Positions 48,965 to 59,889 of a DNA stretch of 64,000 nt are shown piece by piece; the first letter of the stretch is position 1; each line of letters begins with the position of its first letter. Position numbers and translations under genes: made by a program. Source of the stretch: Odiellus spinosus (Eukaryota > Arthropoda > Arachnida > Opiliones > Phalangiidae); contig OY987226.1 in assembly GCA_963920705.1 (NCBI GenBank), positions 28,528,706 to 28,592,705 on the forward strand, written 5' to 3'. The notes beneath the pieces were generated by a model. The model searched no databases. It was not told the DNA's origin and saw only the letters and a program-made list of their open reading frames with translations.

Positions 48965-51462
48965 TTATTTTCAATTGAAGATTTATTTTCGATTGAAGAG
49001 TTATTTTCCATTGAAGAGTTATTTTCAATCGAAGAGTTATTTTCAATAGAAGGGTTATTTTAAATTGAAGGGTTATTTTCGATTGAGAGTTATTTTCAAT
49101 TGAAGAGTTATTTTCAATCGAAGAGTTATTTTCAATCGAAGAGTTATTTTCAGTTGAAGAGTTATTTTCGATTGAAGAGTTATTTTCCATTGAAGAGTTA
49201 TTTTCCATTGAAGAGTTATTTTCAATCGAAGAGTTATTTTCAATCGAAGGGTTATTTTCAATTGAAGAGTAATTTTCAATTGAAGAGTAATTTTCAATTG
49301 AAGAGTTATTTTCAATTGAAGAGTTATTTTCAATTGAAGAGTTTGTTTCAATTGAAGAGTTATTTTCAATTGAAAGGTTATTTTAGATTGAAGAGTTATT
49401 TTCAATTGAAAGGTTATTTTAGATTGAAGAGTTATTTTCCATTGAAGAGTTATTTTCCATTGAAGAGTTATTTTCAATCGAAGAGTTAATTTCAATCGAA
49501 GAGTTATTTTCAATTGAAGAGTTATATTTCATTGAAGAGTTATTTTCCATTGAAGAGTTATTTTCAATTGAAGAGTTATTTTCAATTGAAGAGTTATTTT
49601 CAATTGAAGAGTTATTTTCAATTGAAGAGTTATTTTCAATTGAAGAGTTATTTTCAATTGAAGAGTTATTTTCAATTGAAGAGTTATTTTCAATTGTAGA
49701 GTTATTTTCAATTGAAGAGTTATTTTCAATTGAAGAGTTATTTTCAATTGAAGAGTTATTTTCAATTGAAGAGTTATTTTCAATTGAAGAGTTATTTTCA
49801 ATTGAAGAGTTATTTTCAATTGAAGAGTTATTTTCAATTGAAGAGTTATTTTCAATTGAAGAGTTATTTTCAATTGAAGAGTTATTTTCAATTGAAGAGT
49901 TATTTTCAATTGAAGAGTTATTTTCAATTGAAGAGTTATTTTCAATTGAAGAGTTATTTTCAATTGAAGAGTTATTTTCAATTGAAGAGTTATTTTCAAT
50001 TGAAGAGTTATTTTCAATTGAAAGGTGATTTTCCATTGAAGAGTTATTTTCAATTGAAGAGTTATTTTCAATTGAAAGGTTATTTTCCATTGAAGAGTTA
50101 TTTTCAATTGAAGAGTTATTTTCTATTGAAGAGTTAATTTCAATTGAAGAGTTACTTTCACTTGAAGAGTTATTTTCAATTGAAAGGTTATTTTCCATTG
50201 AAGAGTTATTTTCAATTGAAAGGTTATTTTCCATTGAAGAGTTATTTTCAATTAAAGAGTTATTTTTAATTGATGAGTTATTTTCAATTGAAGAGTTATT
50301 TTCGATTGAGAGTTATTTTCAATTGAAAGGTTATTTTCCATTGAAGAGTTATTTTCAATTAAAGAGTTATTTTCAATTGAAGAGTTATTTTCAATTGAAG
50401 AGTTATTTTCAATTGAAGAGTTATTTTCAATTGAAAGGTGATTTTCCATTGAAGAGTTATTTTCAATTAAAGAGTTATTTTCAATTGAAGAGTTATTTTC
50501 AATTGAAGAGTTACTTTCACTTGAAGAGTTATTTTCAATTGAAAGGTTATTTTCCATTGAAGAGTTATTTTCAATTGAAAGGTTATTTTCCATTGAAGAG
50601 TTATTTTCAATTAAAGAGTTATTTTTAATTGAAGAGCTATTTTCAATTGAAGAGTTATTTTCAATTGAAAGGTGATTTTCCATTGAAGAGTTATTTTCAA
50701 TTGAAGAGTTATTTTCCATTAAAGAGTTATTTTCAATTGAAGAGTTATTTTCGATTGAGAGTTATTTTCAATTGAAGAGTTATTTTCAGTTGAAGAGTTA
50801 TTTTCAATTGAAGATTTATTTTCGATTGAAGAGTTATTTTCCATTGAAGAGTTATTTTCAATCGAAGAGTTATTTTCAATAGAAGGGTTATTTTAAATTG
50901 AAGAGTTATTTTCAATAGAAGGGTTATTTTAAATTGAAGAGTTATTTTCGATTGAGAGTTATTTTCAATTGAAGAGTTATTTTCAATCGAAGAGTTATTT
51001 TCAGTTGAAGAGTAATTTTCGATTGAAGAGTTATTTTCCATTGAAGAGTTATTTTCCATTGAAGAGTTATTTTCAATCGAAGAGTTATTTTCAATCGAAG
51101 GGTTATTTTCAATTGAAGAGTAATTTTCAATTGAAGAGTAATTTTCAATTGTAGAGTTATTTTCAATTGAAGAGTTATTTTCAATTGAAGAGTTATTTTC
51201 AATTGAAGAGTTATTTTCAATTGAAGAGTTATTTTCAATTGAAGGGTTATTTTCAATTGAAGAGTTATTTTTAATTGAAGAGTTATTTTCAATTGAAGAG
51301 TTATTTTCAATTGAAAGGTGATTTTTCCATTGAAGAGTTATTTTCAATTGAAGAGTTATTTTCAATTGAAGAGTTATTTTCCATTAAAGAGTTATTTTCA
51401 ATTGAAGAGTTATTTTCGATTGAGAGTTATTTTCAATTGAAGAGTTATTTTCAGTTGAAGAG
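48965..51462 (+). repeat. 2.5-kb HOR of the right half, second copy (2,498 bp)
   Basis: It repeats the first copy closely up to block E (50,116), with 17 instead of 16 monomers in the second run (49,702-50,007). After E it differs: the D-B part is absent, and a shortened block A (50,798 to about 51,152) has been inserted before the 19-bp unit at 51,319. Similar length thus hides different content. Confidence 0.82.
50798..51152 (+). repeat. Shortened block A with 36-bp tandem
   Basis: It begins with a GAAGAT unit and stops after the two TAATTTTC units, where a GTAGAG monomer leads into a consensus run. The GAAGGG/TTTTAAATTG pair is doubled (50,870-50,905 and 50,906-50,941). A TAATTTTCGATTG unit near 51,012 is shared with the shortened A copies at 54.6 and 56.1 kb, marking these three as a subfamily. 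Confidence 0.82.
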
Positions 51463-52971
51463 TTATTTTCAATTGAAGATTTATTTTCGATTGAAGAGTT
51501 ATTTTCCATTGAAGAGTTATTTTCAATCGAAGAGTTATTTTCAATAGAAGGGTTATTTTAAATTGAAGGGTTATTTTCGATTGAGAGTTATTTTCAATTG
51601 AAGAGTTATTTTCAATCGAAGAGTTATTTTCAATCGAAGAGTTATTTTCAGTTGAAGAGTTATTTTCGATTGAAGAGTTATTTTAAATTGAAGGGTTATT
51701 TTCGATTGAGAGTTATTTTCAATTGAAGAGTTATTTTCAATCGAAGAGTTATTTTCAATCGAAGAGTTATTTTCAGTTGAAGAGTTATTTTCGATTGAAG
51801 AGTTATTTTCCATTGAAGAGTTATTTTCCATTGAAGAGTTATTTTCAATCGAAGAGTTATTTTCAATCGAAGGGTTATTTTCAATTGAAGAGTAATTTTC
51901 AATTGAAGAGTAATTTTCAATTGAAGAGTTATTTTCAATTGAAGAGTTATTTTCAATTGAAGAGTTTGTTTCAATTGAAGAGTTATTTTCAATTGAAAGG
52001 TTATTTTAGATTGAAGAGTTATTTTCAATTGAAAGGTTATTTTAGATTGAAGAGTTATTTTCCATTGAAGAGTTATTTTCCATTGAAGAGTTATTTTCAA
52101 TCGAAGAGTTAATTTCAATCGAAGAGTTATTTTCAATTGAAGAGTTATATTTCATTGAAGAGTTATTTTCCATTGAAGAGTTATTTTCAATTGAAGAGTT
52201 ATTTTCAATTGAAGAGTTATTTTCAATTGAAGAGTTATTTTCAATTGAAGAGTTATTTTCAATTGAAGAGTTATTTTCAATTGAAGAGTTATTTTCAATT
52301 GAAGAGTTATTTTCAATTGTAGAGTTATTTTCAATTGAAGAGTTATTTTCAATTGAAGAGTTATTTTCAATTGAAGAGTTATTTTCAATTGAAGAGTTAT
52401 TTTCAATTGAAGAGTTATTTTCAATTGAAGAGTTATTTTCAATTGAAGAGTTATTTTCAATTGAAGAGTTATTTTCAATTGAAGAGTTATTTTCAATTGA
52501 AGAGTTATTTTCAATTGAAGAGTTATTTTCAATTGAAGAGTTATTTTCAATTGAAGAGTTATTTTCAATTGAAGAGTTATTTTCAATTGAAGAGTTATTT
52601 TCAATTGAAGAGTTATTTTCAATTGAAGAGTTATTTTCAATTGAAAGGTGATTTTCCATTGAAGAGTTATTTTCAATTGAAGAGTTATTTTCAATTGAAA
52701 GGTTATTTTCCATTGAAGAGTTATTTTCAATTGAAGAGTTATTTTCTATTGAAGAGTTAATTTCAATTGAAGAGTTACTTTCACTTGAAGAGTTATTTTC
52801 AATTGAAAGGTTATTTTCCATTGAAGAGTTATTTTCAATTGAAAGGTTATTTTCCATTGAAGAGTTATTTTCAATTAAAGAGTTATTTTTAATTGATGAG
52901 TTATTTTCAATTGAAGAGTTATTTTCGATTGAGAGTTATTTTCAATTGAAAGGTTATTTTCCATTGAAGAG
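51463..52971 (+). repeat. 2.5-kb HOR of the right half, third, partial copy
   Basis: Block A with TTTGTTTC, 7 plus 17 pure monomers (run 52,325-52,630) and E at 52,739 match the second copy at an offset of 2,623. An internal 125-bp duplication (next entry) accounts for the greater distance. The copy is cut at 52,971/52,972 by a junction into the middle of another block A. Confidence 0.82.
51553..51802 (+). repeat. 125-bp tandem duplication inside block A
   Basis: Two 125-bp elements, 51,553-51,677 and 51,678-51,802, each start with TTATTTTAAATTGAAGGG followed by a 17-bp unit and six ordinary-length units. The length of 125 is six 18-bp units plus one 17-bp unit. The joint lies between a CGATTG monomer and the TTTTAAATTG monomer. 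Confidence 0.86.
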
Positions 52972-53583
52972 TTATTTTCAATCGAAGGGTTATTTTCAAT
53001 TGAAGAGTAATTTTCAATTGAAGAGTAATTTTCAATTGAAGAGTTATTTTCAATTGAAGAGTTATTTTCAATTGAAGAGTTTCTTTCAATTGAAGAGTTA
53101 TTTTCAATTGAAAGGTTATTTTAGATTGAAGAGTTATTTTCAATTGAAAGGTTATTTTAGATTGAAGAGTTATTTTCCATTGAAGAGTTATTTTCCATTG
53201 AAGAGTTAATTTCAATCGAAGAGTTATTTTCAATTGAAGAGTTATATTTCATTGAAGAGTTATTTTCCATTGAAGAGTTATTTTCAATTGAAGAGTTATT
53301 TTCAATTGAAGAGTTATTTTCAATTGAAGAGTTATTTTCAATTGAAGAGTTATTTTCAATTGAAGAGTTATTTTCAATTGAAGAGTTATTTTCAATTGAA
53401 GAGTTATTTTCAATTGAAGAGTTATTTTCAATTGAAGAGTTATTTTCAATTGAAGAGTTATTTTCAATTGAAGAGTTATTTTCAATTGAAGAGTTATTTT
53501 CAATTGAAGAGTTATTTTCAATTGAAGAGTTATTTTCAATTGAAGAGTTATTTTCAATTGAAGAGTTATTTTCAATTGAAGAG
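52972..53583 (+). repeat. Block A entered from the middle, plus 17-monomer run
   Basis: At 52,972 the array switches from a GAAAGG/CCATTG pair to the CAATCGAAGGG unit of block A, skipping its first ~300 bases. One CAATCG monomer is also missing before the TTAATTTC unit. It ends with TTATATTTCATTG (53,242-53,259) and a pure run of 17 monomers (53,278-53,583). Confidence 0.82.
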
Positions 53584-55178
53584 TTATTTTCAATTGTAGA
53601 GTTATTTTCAATTGAAGAGTTATTTTCAATTGAAGAGTTATTTTCAATTGAAGAGTTATTTTCGATTGAGAGTTATTTTCAATTGGAGAGCTATTTTCAA
53701 TTGAGTTATTTTCAATTGAAGAGTTATTTGAAGAGTTATTTTCAATTGAAGAGTTATTTGAAGAGTTATTTTCAATTGAAGAGTTATTTGAAGAGTTATT
53801 TTCAATTGAAGAGTTATTTTCAATTGAAGAGTTATTTTCGATTGAGAGTTATTTTCAATTGAAAGGTTATTTTCCATTGAAGAGTTATTTTCAATTAAAG
53901 AGTTATTTTTAATTGAAGAGTTATTTTCAATTGAAGAGTTATTTTCGATTGAGAGTTATTTTCAATTGAAAGGTTATTTTCCATTGAAGAGTTATTTTCA
54001 ATTAAAGAGTTATTTTCAATTGAAGAGTTATTTTCAATTGAAGAGTTATTTTCAATTGAAGAGTTATTTTCAATTGAAAGGTGATTTTCCATTGAAGAGT
54101 TATTTTCAATTAAAGAGTTATTTTCAATTGAAGAGTTATTTTCAATTGAAGAGTTACTTTCACTTGAAGAGTTATTTTCAATTGAAAGGTTATTTTCCAT
54201 TGAAGAGTTATTTTCAATTGAAAGGTTATTTTCCATTGAAGAGTTATTTTCAATTAAAGAGTTATTTTTAATTGAAGAGCTATTTTCAATTGAAGAGTTA
54301 TTTTCAATTGAAAGGTGATTTTCCATTGAAGAGTTATTTTCAATTGAAGAGTTATTTTCCATTAAAGAGTTATTTTCAATTGAAGAGTTATTTTCAATTG
54401 AAGAGTTATTTTCAGTTGAAGAGTTATTTTCAATTGAAGATTTATTTTCGATTGAAGAGTTATTTTCCATTGAAGAGTTATTTTCAATCGAAGAGTTATT
54501 TTCAATAGAAGGGTTATTTTAAATTGAAGAGTTATTTTCGATTGAGAGTTATTTTCAATTGAAGAGTTATTTTCAATTAAAGAGTTATTTTCAATCGAAG
54601 AGTTATTTTCAGTTGAAGAGTAATTTTCGATTGAAGAGTTATTTTCCATTGAAGAGTTATTTTCCATTGAAGAGTTATTTTCCATTGAAGAGTTATTTTC
54701 AATCGAAGAGTTATTTTCAATCGAAGGGTTATTTTCAATTGAAGAGTAATTTTCAATTGAAGAGTAATTTTCAATTGTAGAGTTATTTTCAATTGAAGAG
54801 TTATTTTCAATTGAAGAGTTATTTTCAATTGAAGAGTTATTTTCAATTGAAGAGTTATTTTCAATTGAAGAGTTATTTTCAATTGAAGAGTTATTTTCAA
54901 TTGAAGAGTTATTTTCAATTGAAGAGTTATTTTCAATTGAAGAGTTATTTTCAATTGAAGAGTTATTTTCAATTGAAGAGTTATTTTCAATTGAAGAGTT
55001 ATTTTCAATTGAAGAGTTATTTTCAATTGAAGAGTTATTTTCAATTGAAGAGTTATTTTCAATTGAAGAGTTATTTTCAATTGAAAGGTGATTTTCCATT
55101 GAAGAGTTATTTTCAATTGAAGAGTTATTTTCAATTGAAAGGTTATTTTCCATTGAAGAGTTATTTTCAATTGAAGAG
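53584..55178 (+). repeat. B, CACTTG chain and shortened A with run
   Basis: A B cluster with three 12-bp units (53,656-53,877) leads into a GAAAGG/CACTTG chain. A shortened block A (54,424-54,782) follows, with one additional CCATTG monomer and a private TTAAAGAG unit near 54,578. It ends in TAATTTTCAATTGTAGAG and 16 pure monomers (54,783-55,070). E follows at 55,179. Confidence 0.78.
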
Positions 55179-56829
55179 TTATTTTCTATTGAAGAGTTAA
55201 TTTCAATTGAAGAGTTACTTTCACTTGAAGAGTTATTTTCAATTGAAAGGTTATTTTCCATTGAAGAGTTATTTTCAATTGAAAGGTTATTTTCCATTGA
55301 AGAGTTATTTTCAATTAAAGAGTTATTTTTAATTGATGAGTTATTTTCAATTGAAGAGTTATTTTCGATTGAGAGTTATTTTCAATTGAAAGGTTATTTT
55401 CCATTGAAGAGTTATTTTCAATTAAAGAGTTATTTTCAATTGAAGAGTTATTTTCAATTGAAGAGTTATTTTCAATTGAAGAGTTATTTTCAATTGAAGA
55501 GTTATTTTCAATTGAAAGGTGATTTTCCATTGAAGAGTTATTTTCAATTAAAGAGTTATTTTCAATTGAAGAGTTATTTTCAATTGAAGAGTTACTTTCA
55601 CTTGAAGAGTTATTTTCAATTGAAAGGTTATTTTCCATTGAAGAGTTATTTTCAATTGAAAGGTTATTTTCCATTGAAGAGTTATTTTCAATTAAAGAGT
55701 TATTTTTAATTGAAGAGTTATTTTCAATTGAAGAGTTATTTTCAATTGAAAGGTGATTTTCCATTGAAGAGTTATTTTCAATTGAAGAGTTATTTTCAAT
55801 TGAAGAGTTATTTTCCATTAAAGAGTTATTTTCAATTGAAGAGTTATTTTCGATTGAGAGTTATTTTCAATTGAAGAGTTATTTTCAGTTGAAGAGTTAT
55901 TTTCAATTGAAGATTTATTTTCGATTGTAGAGTTATTTTCCATTGAAGAGTTATTTTCAATCGAAGAGTTATTTTCAATAGAAGGGTTATTTTAAATTGA
56001 AGAGTTATTTTCGATTGAGAGTTATTTTCAATTGAAGAGTTATTTTCAATTGAAGAGTTATTTTCAATCGAAGAGTTATTTTCAGTTGAAGAGTAATTTT
56101 CGATTGAAGAGTTATTTTCCATTGAAGAGTTATTTTCCATTGAAGAGTTATTTTCAATCGAAGAGTTATTTTCAATCGAAGGGTTATTTTCAATTGAAGA
56201 GTAATTTTCAATTGAAGAGTAATTTTCAATTGAAGAGTTATTTTCAATTGAAGAGTTATTTTCAATTGAAGAGTTTCTTTCAATTGAAGAGTTATTTTCA
56301 ATTGAAGAGTTATTTTCGATTGAGAGTTATTTTCAATTGAAAGGTTATTTTCCATTGAAGAGTTATTTTCAATTAAAGAGTTATTTTCAATTGAAGAGTT
56401 ATTTTCAATTGAAGAGTTATTTTCAATTGAAGAGTTATTTTCAATTGAAAGGTGATTTTCCATTGAAGAGTTATTTTCAATTAAAGAGTTATTTTCAATT
56501 GAAGAGTTATTTTCAATTGAAGAGTTACTTTCACTTGAAGAGTTATTTTCAATTGAAAGGTTATTTTCCATTGAAGAGTTATTTTCAATTGAAAGGTTAT
56601 TTTCCATTGAAGAGTTATTTTCAATTAAAGAGTTATTTTTAATTGAAGAGTTATTTTCAATTGAAGAGTTATTTTCAATAGAAAGGTGATTTTCCATTGA
56701 AGAGTTATTTTCAATTGAAGAGTTATTTTCAATTGAAGAGTTATTTTCCATTAAAGAGTTATTTTCAATTGAAGAGTTATTTTCGATTGAGAGTTATTTT
56801 CAATTGAAGAGTTATTTTCAGTTGAAGAG
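55179..56829 (+). repeat. E, CACTTG chains and a shortened A
   Basis: After E come two similar GAAAGG/CACTTG chains (55.32-55.82 and 56.31-56.75 kb) with a shortened block A (55,897 to about 56,300) between them. That A breaks off after its TTTCTTTC unit. A private CGATTGTAGAG monomer lies near 55,922. No gene is seen. Confidence 0.76.
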
Positions 56830-57890
56830 TTAAATTCAATTGAAGATTTATTTTCGATTGAAGAGTTATATTCCATTGAAGAGTTATTTTCAATCGAAGA
56901 GTTATTTTCAATAGAAGGGTTATTTTAAATTGAAGAGTTATTTTCGATTGAGAGTTATTTTCAATTGAAGAGTTATTTTCAATTGAAGAGTTATTTTCAA
57001 TCGAAGAGTTATTTTCAGTTGAAGAGTTATTTTCGATTGAAGAGTTATTTTTCATTGAAGAGTTATTTTCCATTGAAGAGTTATTTTCAATCGAAGAGTT
57101 ATTTTCAATCGAAGGGTTATTTTCAATTGAAGAGTAATTTTCAATTGAAGAGTAATTTTCAATTGAAGAGTAATTTTCAATTGAAGAGTTATTTTCAATT
57201 GAAGAGTTATTTTCAATTGAAGAGTTTCTTTCAATTGAAGAGTTATTTTCAATTGAAAGGTTATTTTAGATTGAAGAGTTATTTTCAATTGAAAGGTTAT
57301 TTTAGATTGAAGAGTTATTTTCCATTGAAGAGTTATTTTCCATTGAAGAGTTATTTTCAATCGAAGAGTTAATTTCAATCGAAGAGTTATTTTCAATTGA
57401 AGAGTTATATTTCATTGAAGAGTTATTTTCCATTGAAGAGTTATTTTCAATTGAAGAGTTATTTTCAATTGAAGAGTTATTTTCAATTGAAGAGTTATTT
57501 TCAATTGAAGAGTTATTTTCAATTGAAGAGTTATTTTCAATTGAAGAGTTATTTTCAATTGAAGAGTTATTTTCAATTGAAGAGTTATTTTCAATTGAAG
57601 AGTTATTTTCAATTGAAGAGTTATTTTCAATTGAAGAGTTATTTTCAATTGAAGAGTTATTTTCAATTGAAGAGTTATTTTCAATTGAAGAGTTATTTTC
57701 AATTGAAGAGTTATTTTCAATTGTAGAGTTATTTTCAATTGAAGAGTTATTTTCAATTGAAGAGTTATTTTCAATTGAAGAGTTATTTTCAATTGAAGAG
57801 TTATTTTCAATTGAAGAGTTATTTTCAATTGAAGAGTTATTTTCAATTGAAGAGTTATTTTCAATTGAAGAGTTATTTTCAATTGAAGAG
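56830..57890 (+). repeat. Block A with private changes and 15+9 run
   Basis: Its first units are changed to TTAAATTCAATTGAAGAT (56,830-56,847) and TTATATTCCATTG (near 56,866). A TTTTTCATTG unit replaces one CCATTG near 57,050, and there are three TAATTTTC units instead of two. Then come 15 pure monomers (57,441-57,710), a GTAGAG unit and nine more (57,729-57,890). Confidence 0.82.
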
Positions 57891-57998
57891 TTATTTTCAA
57901 TTGAAAGGTGATTTTCCATTGAAGAGTTATTTTCAATTGAAGAGTTATTTTCAATTGAAAGGTTATTTTCCATTGAAGAGTTATTTTCAATTGAAGAG

Positions 57999-59889
57999 TT
58001 ATTTTCTATTGAAGAGTTAATTTCAATTGAAGAGTTACTTTCACTTGAAGAGTTATTTTCAATTGAAAGGTTATTTTCCATTGAAGAGTTATTTTCAATT
58101 GAAAGGTTATTTTCCATTGAAGAGTTATTTTCAATTAAAGAGTTATTTTTAATTGATGAGTTATTTTCAATTGAAGAGTTATTTTCAATTGAAGGGTGAT
58201 TTTCCATTGAAGAGTTATTTTCAATTGAAGAGTTATTTTCAATTGAAGAGTTATTTTCCATTAAAGAGTTATTTTCAATTGAAGAGTTATTTTCGATTGA
58301 GAGTTATTTTCAATTGAAGAGTTATTTTCAATTGAAGAGTTATTTTCAATCGAAGAGTTATTTTCAGTTGAAGAGTTATTTTCAATTGAAGAGTTATATT
58401 CGATTGAAGAGTTATTTTCCATTGAAGAGTTATTTTCCATTGAAGAGTTATTTTCAGTTGAAGAGTTAATTTCAATCGAAGAGTTATTTTCAATTGAAGA
58501 GTTATTTTTCATTGAAGAGTTATTTTTCATTGAAGAGTTATTTTTCATTGAAGAGTTATTTTCCATTGAAGAGTTATTTTCAATTGAAGAGTTATTTTCA
58601 ATTGAAGAGTTATTTTCAATTGAAGAGTTATTTTCAATTGAAGAGTTATTTTCAATTGAAAGGTGATTTTCCATTGAAGAGTTATTTTCAATTGAAGAGT
58701 TATTTTCCATTGAAGAGTTATTTTCAATTGAAGAGTTATTTTCGATTGAGAGTTATTTTCAATTGGAGAGCTATTTTCAATTGAGTTATTTTCAATTGGA
58801 GAGCTATTTTCAATTGAGTTATTTTCAATTGAAGAGTTATTTTCAATTGAAGAGTTATTTGGAGAGTTATTTTCAATTGAAGAGTTATTTTCAATTGAAG
58901 AGTTATTTTCGATTGAGAGTTATTTTCAATTGAAAGGTTATTTTCCATTGAAGAGTTATTTTCAATTAAAGAGTTATTTTTAATTGAAGAGTTATTTTCA
59001 ATTGAAGAGTTATTTTCGATTGAGAGTTATTTTCAATTGAAAGGTTATTTTCCATTGAAGAGTTATTTTCAATTAAAGAGTTATTTTCAATTGAAGAGTT
59101 ATTTTCAATTGAAGAGTTATTTTCAATTGAAGAGTTATTTTCAATTGAAGAGTTATTTTCAATTGAAGAGTTATTTTCAATTGAAAGGTGATTTTCCATT
59201 GAAGAGTTATTTTCAATTAAAGAGTTATTTTCAATTGAAGAGTTATTTTCAATTGAAGAGTTACTTTCACTTGAAGAGTTATTTTCAATTGAAAGGTTAT
59301 TTTCCATTGAAGAGTTATTTTCAATTGAAAGGTTATTTTCCATTGAAGAGTTATTTTCAATTAAAGAGTTATTTTTAATTGAAGAGTTATTTTCAATTGA
59401 AGAGTTATTTTCAATTGAAAGGTGATTTTCCATTGAAGAGTTATTTTCAATTGAAGAGTTATTTTCAATTGAAGAGTTATTTTCCATTAAAGAGTTATTT
59501 TCAATTGAAGAGTTATTTTCGATTGAGAGTTATTTTCAATTGAAGAGTTATTTTCAGTTGAAGAGTTATTTTCAATTGAAGATTTATTTTCGATTGAAGA
59601 GTTATTTTCAATTGAAGAGTTTCTTTCAATTGAAGAGTTATTTTCAATTGAAGAGTTATTTTCAATTGAAGAGTTATTTTCAATTGAAGAGTTATTTTCA
59701 ATTGAAGAGTTATTTTCAATTGAAGAGTTATTTTCAATTGAAGAGTTATTTTCAATTGAAGAGTTATTTTCAATTGAAGAGTTATTTTCAATTGAAAGGT
59801 GATTTTCCATTGAAGAGTTATTTTCAATTGAAGAGTTATTTTCAATTGAAAGGTTATTTTCCATTGAAGAGTTATTTTCAATTGAAGAG
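57999..59889 (+). repeat. 1,891-bp tandem repeat, first copy
   Basis: Counted from block E, it holds a CACTTG chain, TTATATTCGATTG, block D, a B cluster in which the GGAGAG/CTATTTTC pair is doubled (near 58,767 and 58,799) and in which a TTATTTGGAGAG 12-bp unit lies near 58,857, a second chain, and a stub of block A (59,566 to about 59,640) joined directly at its TTTCTTTC unit. Confidence 0.84.
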
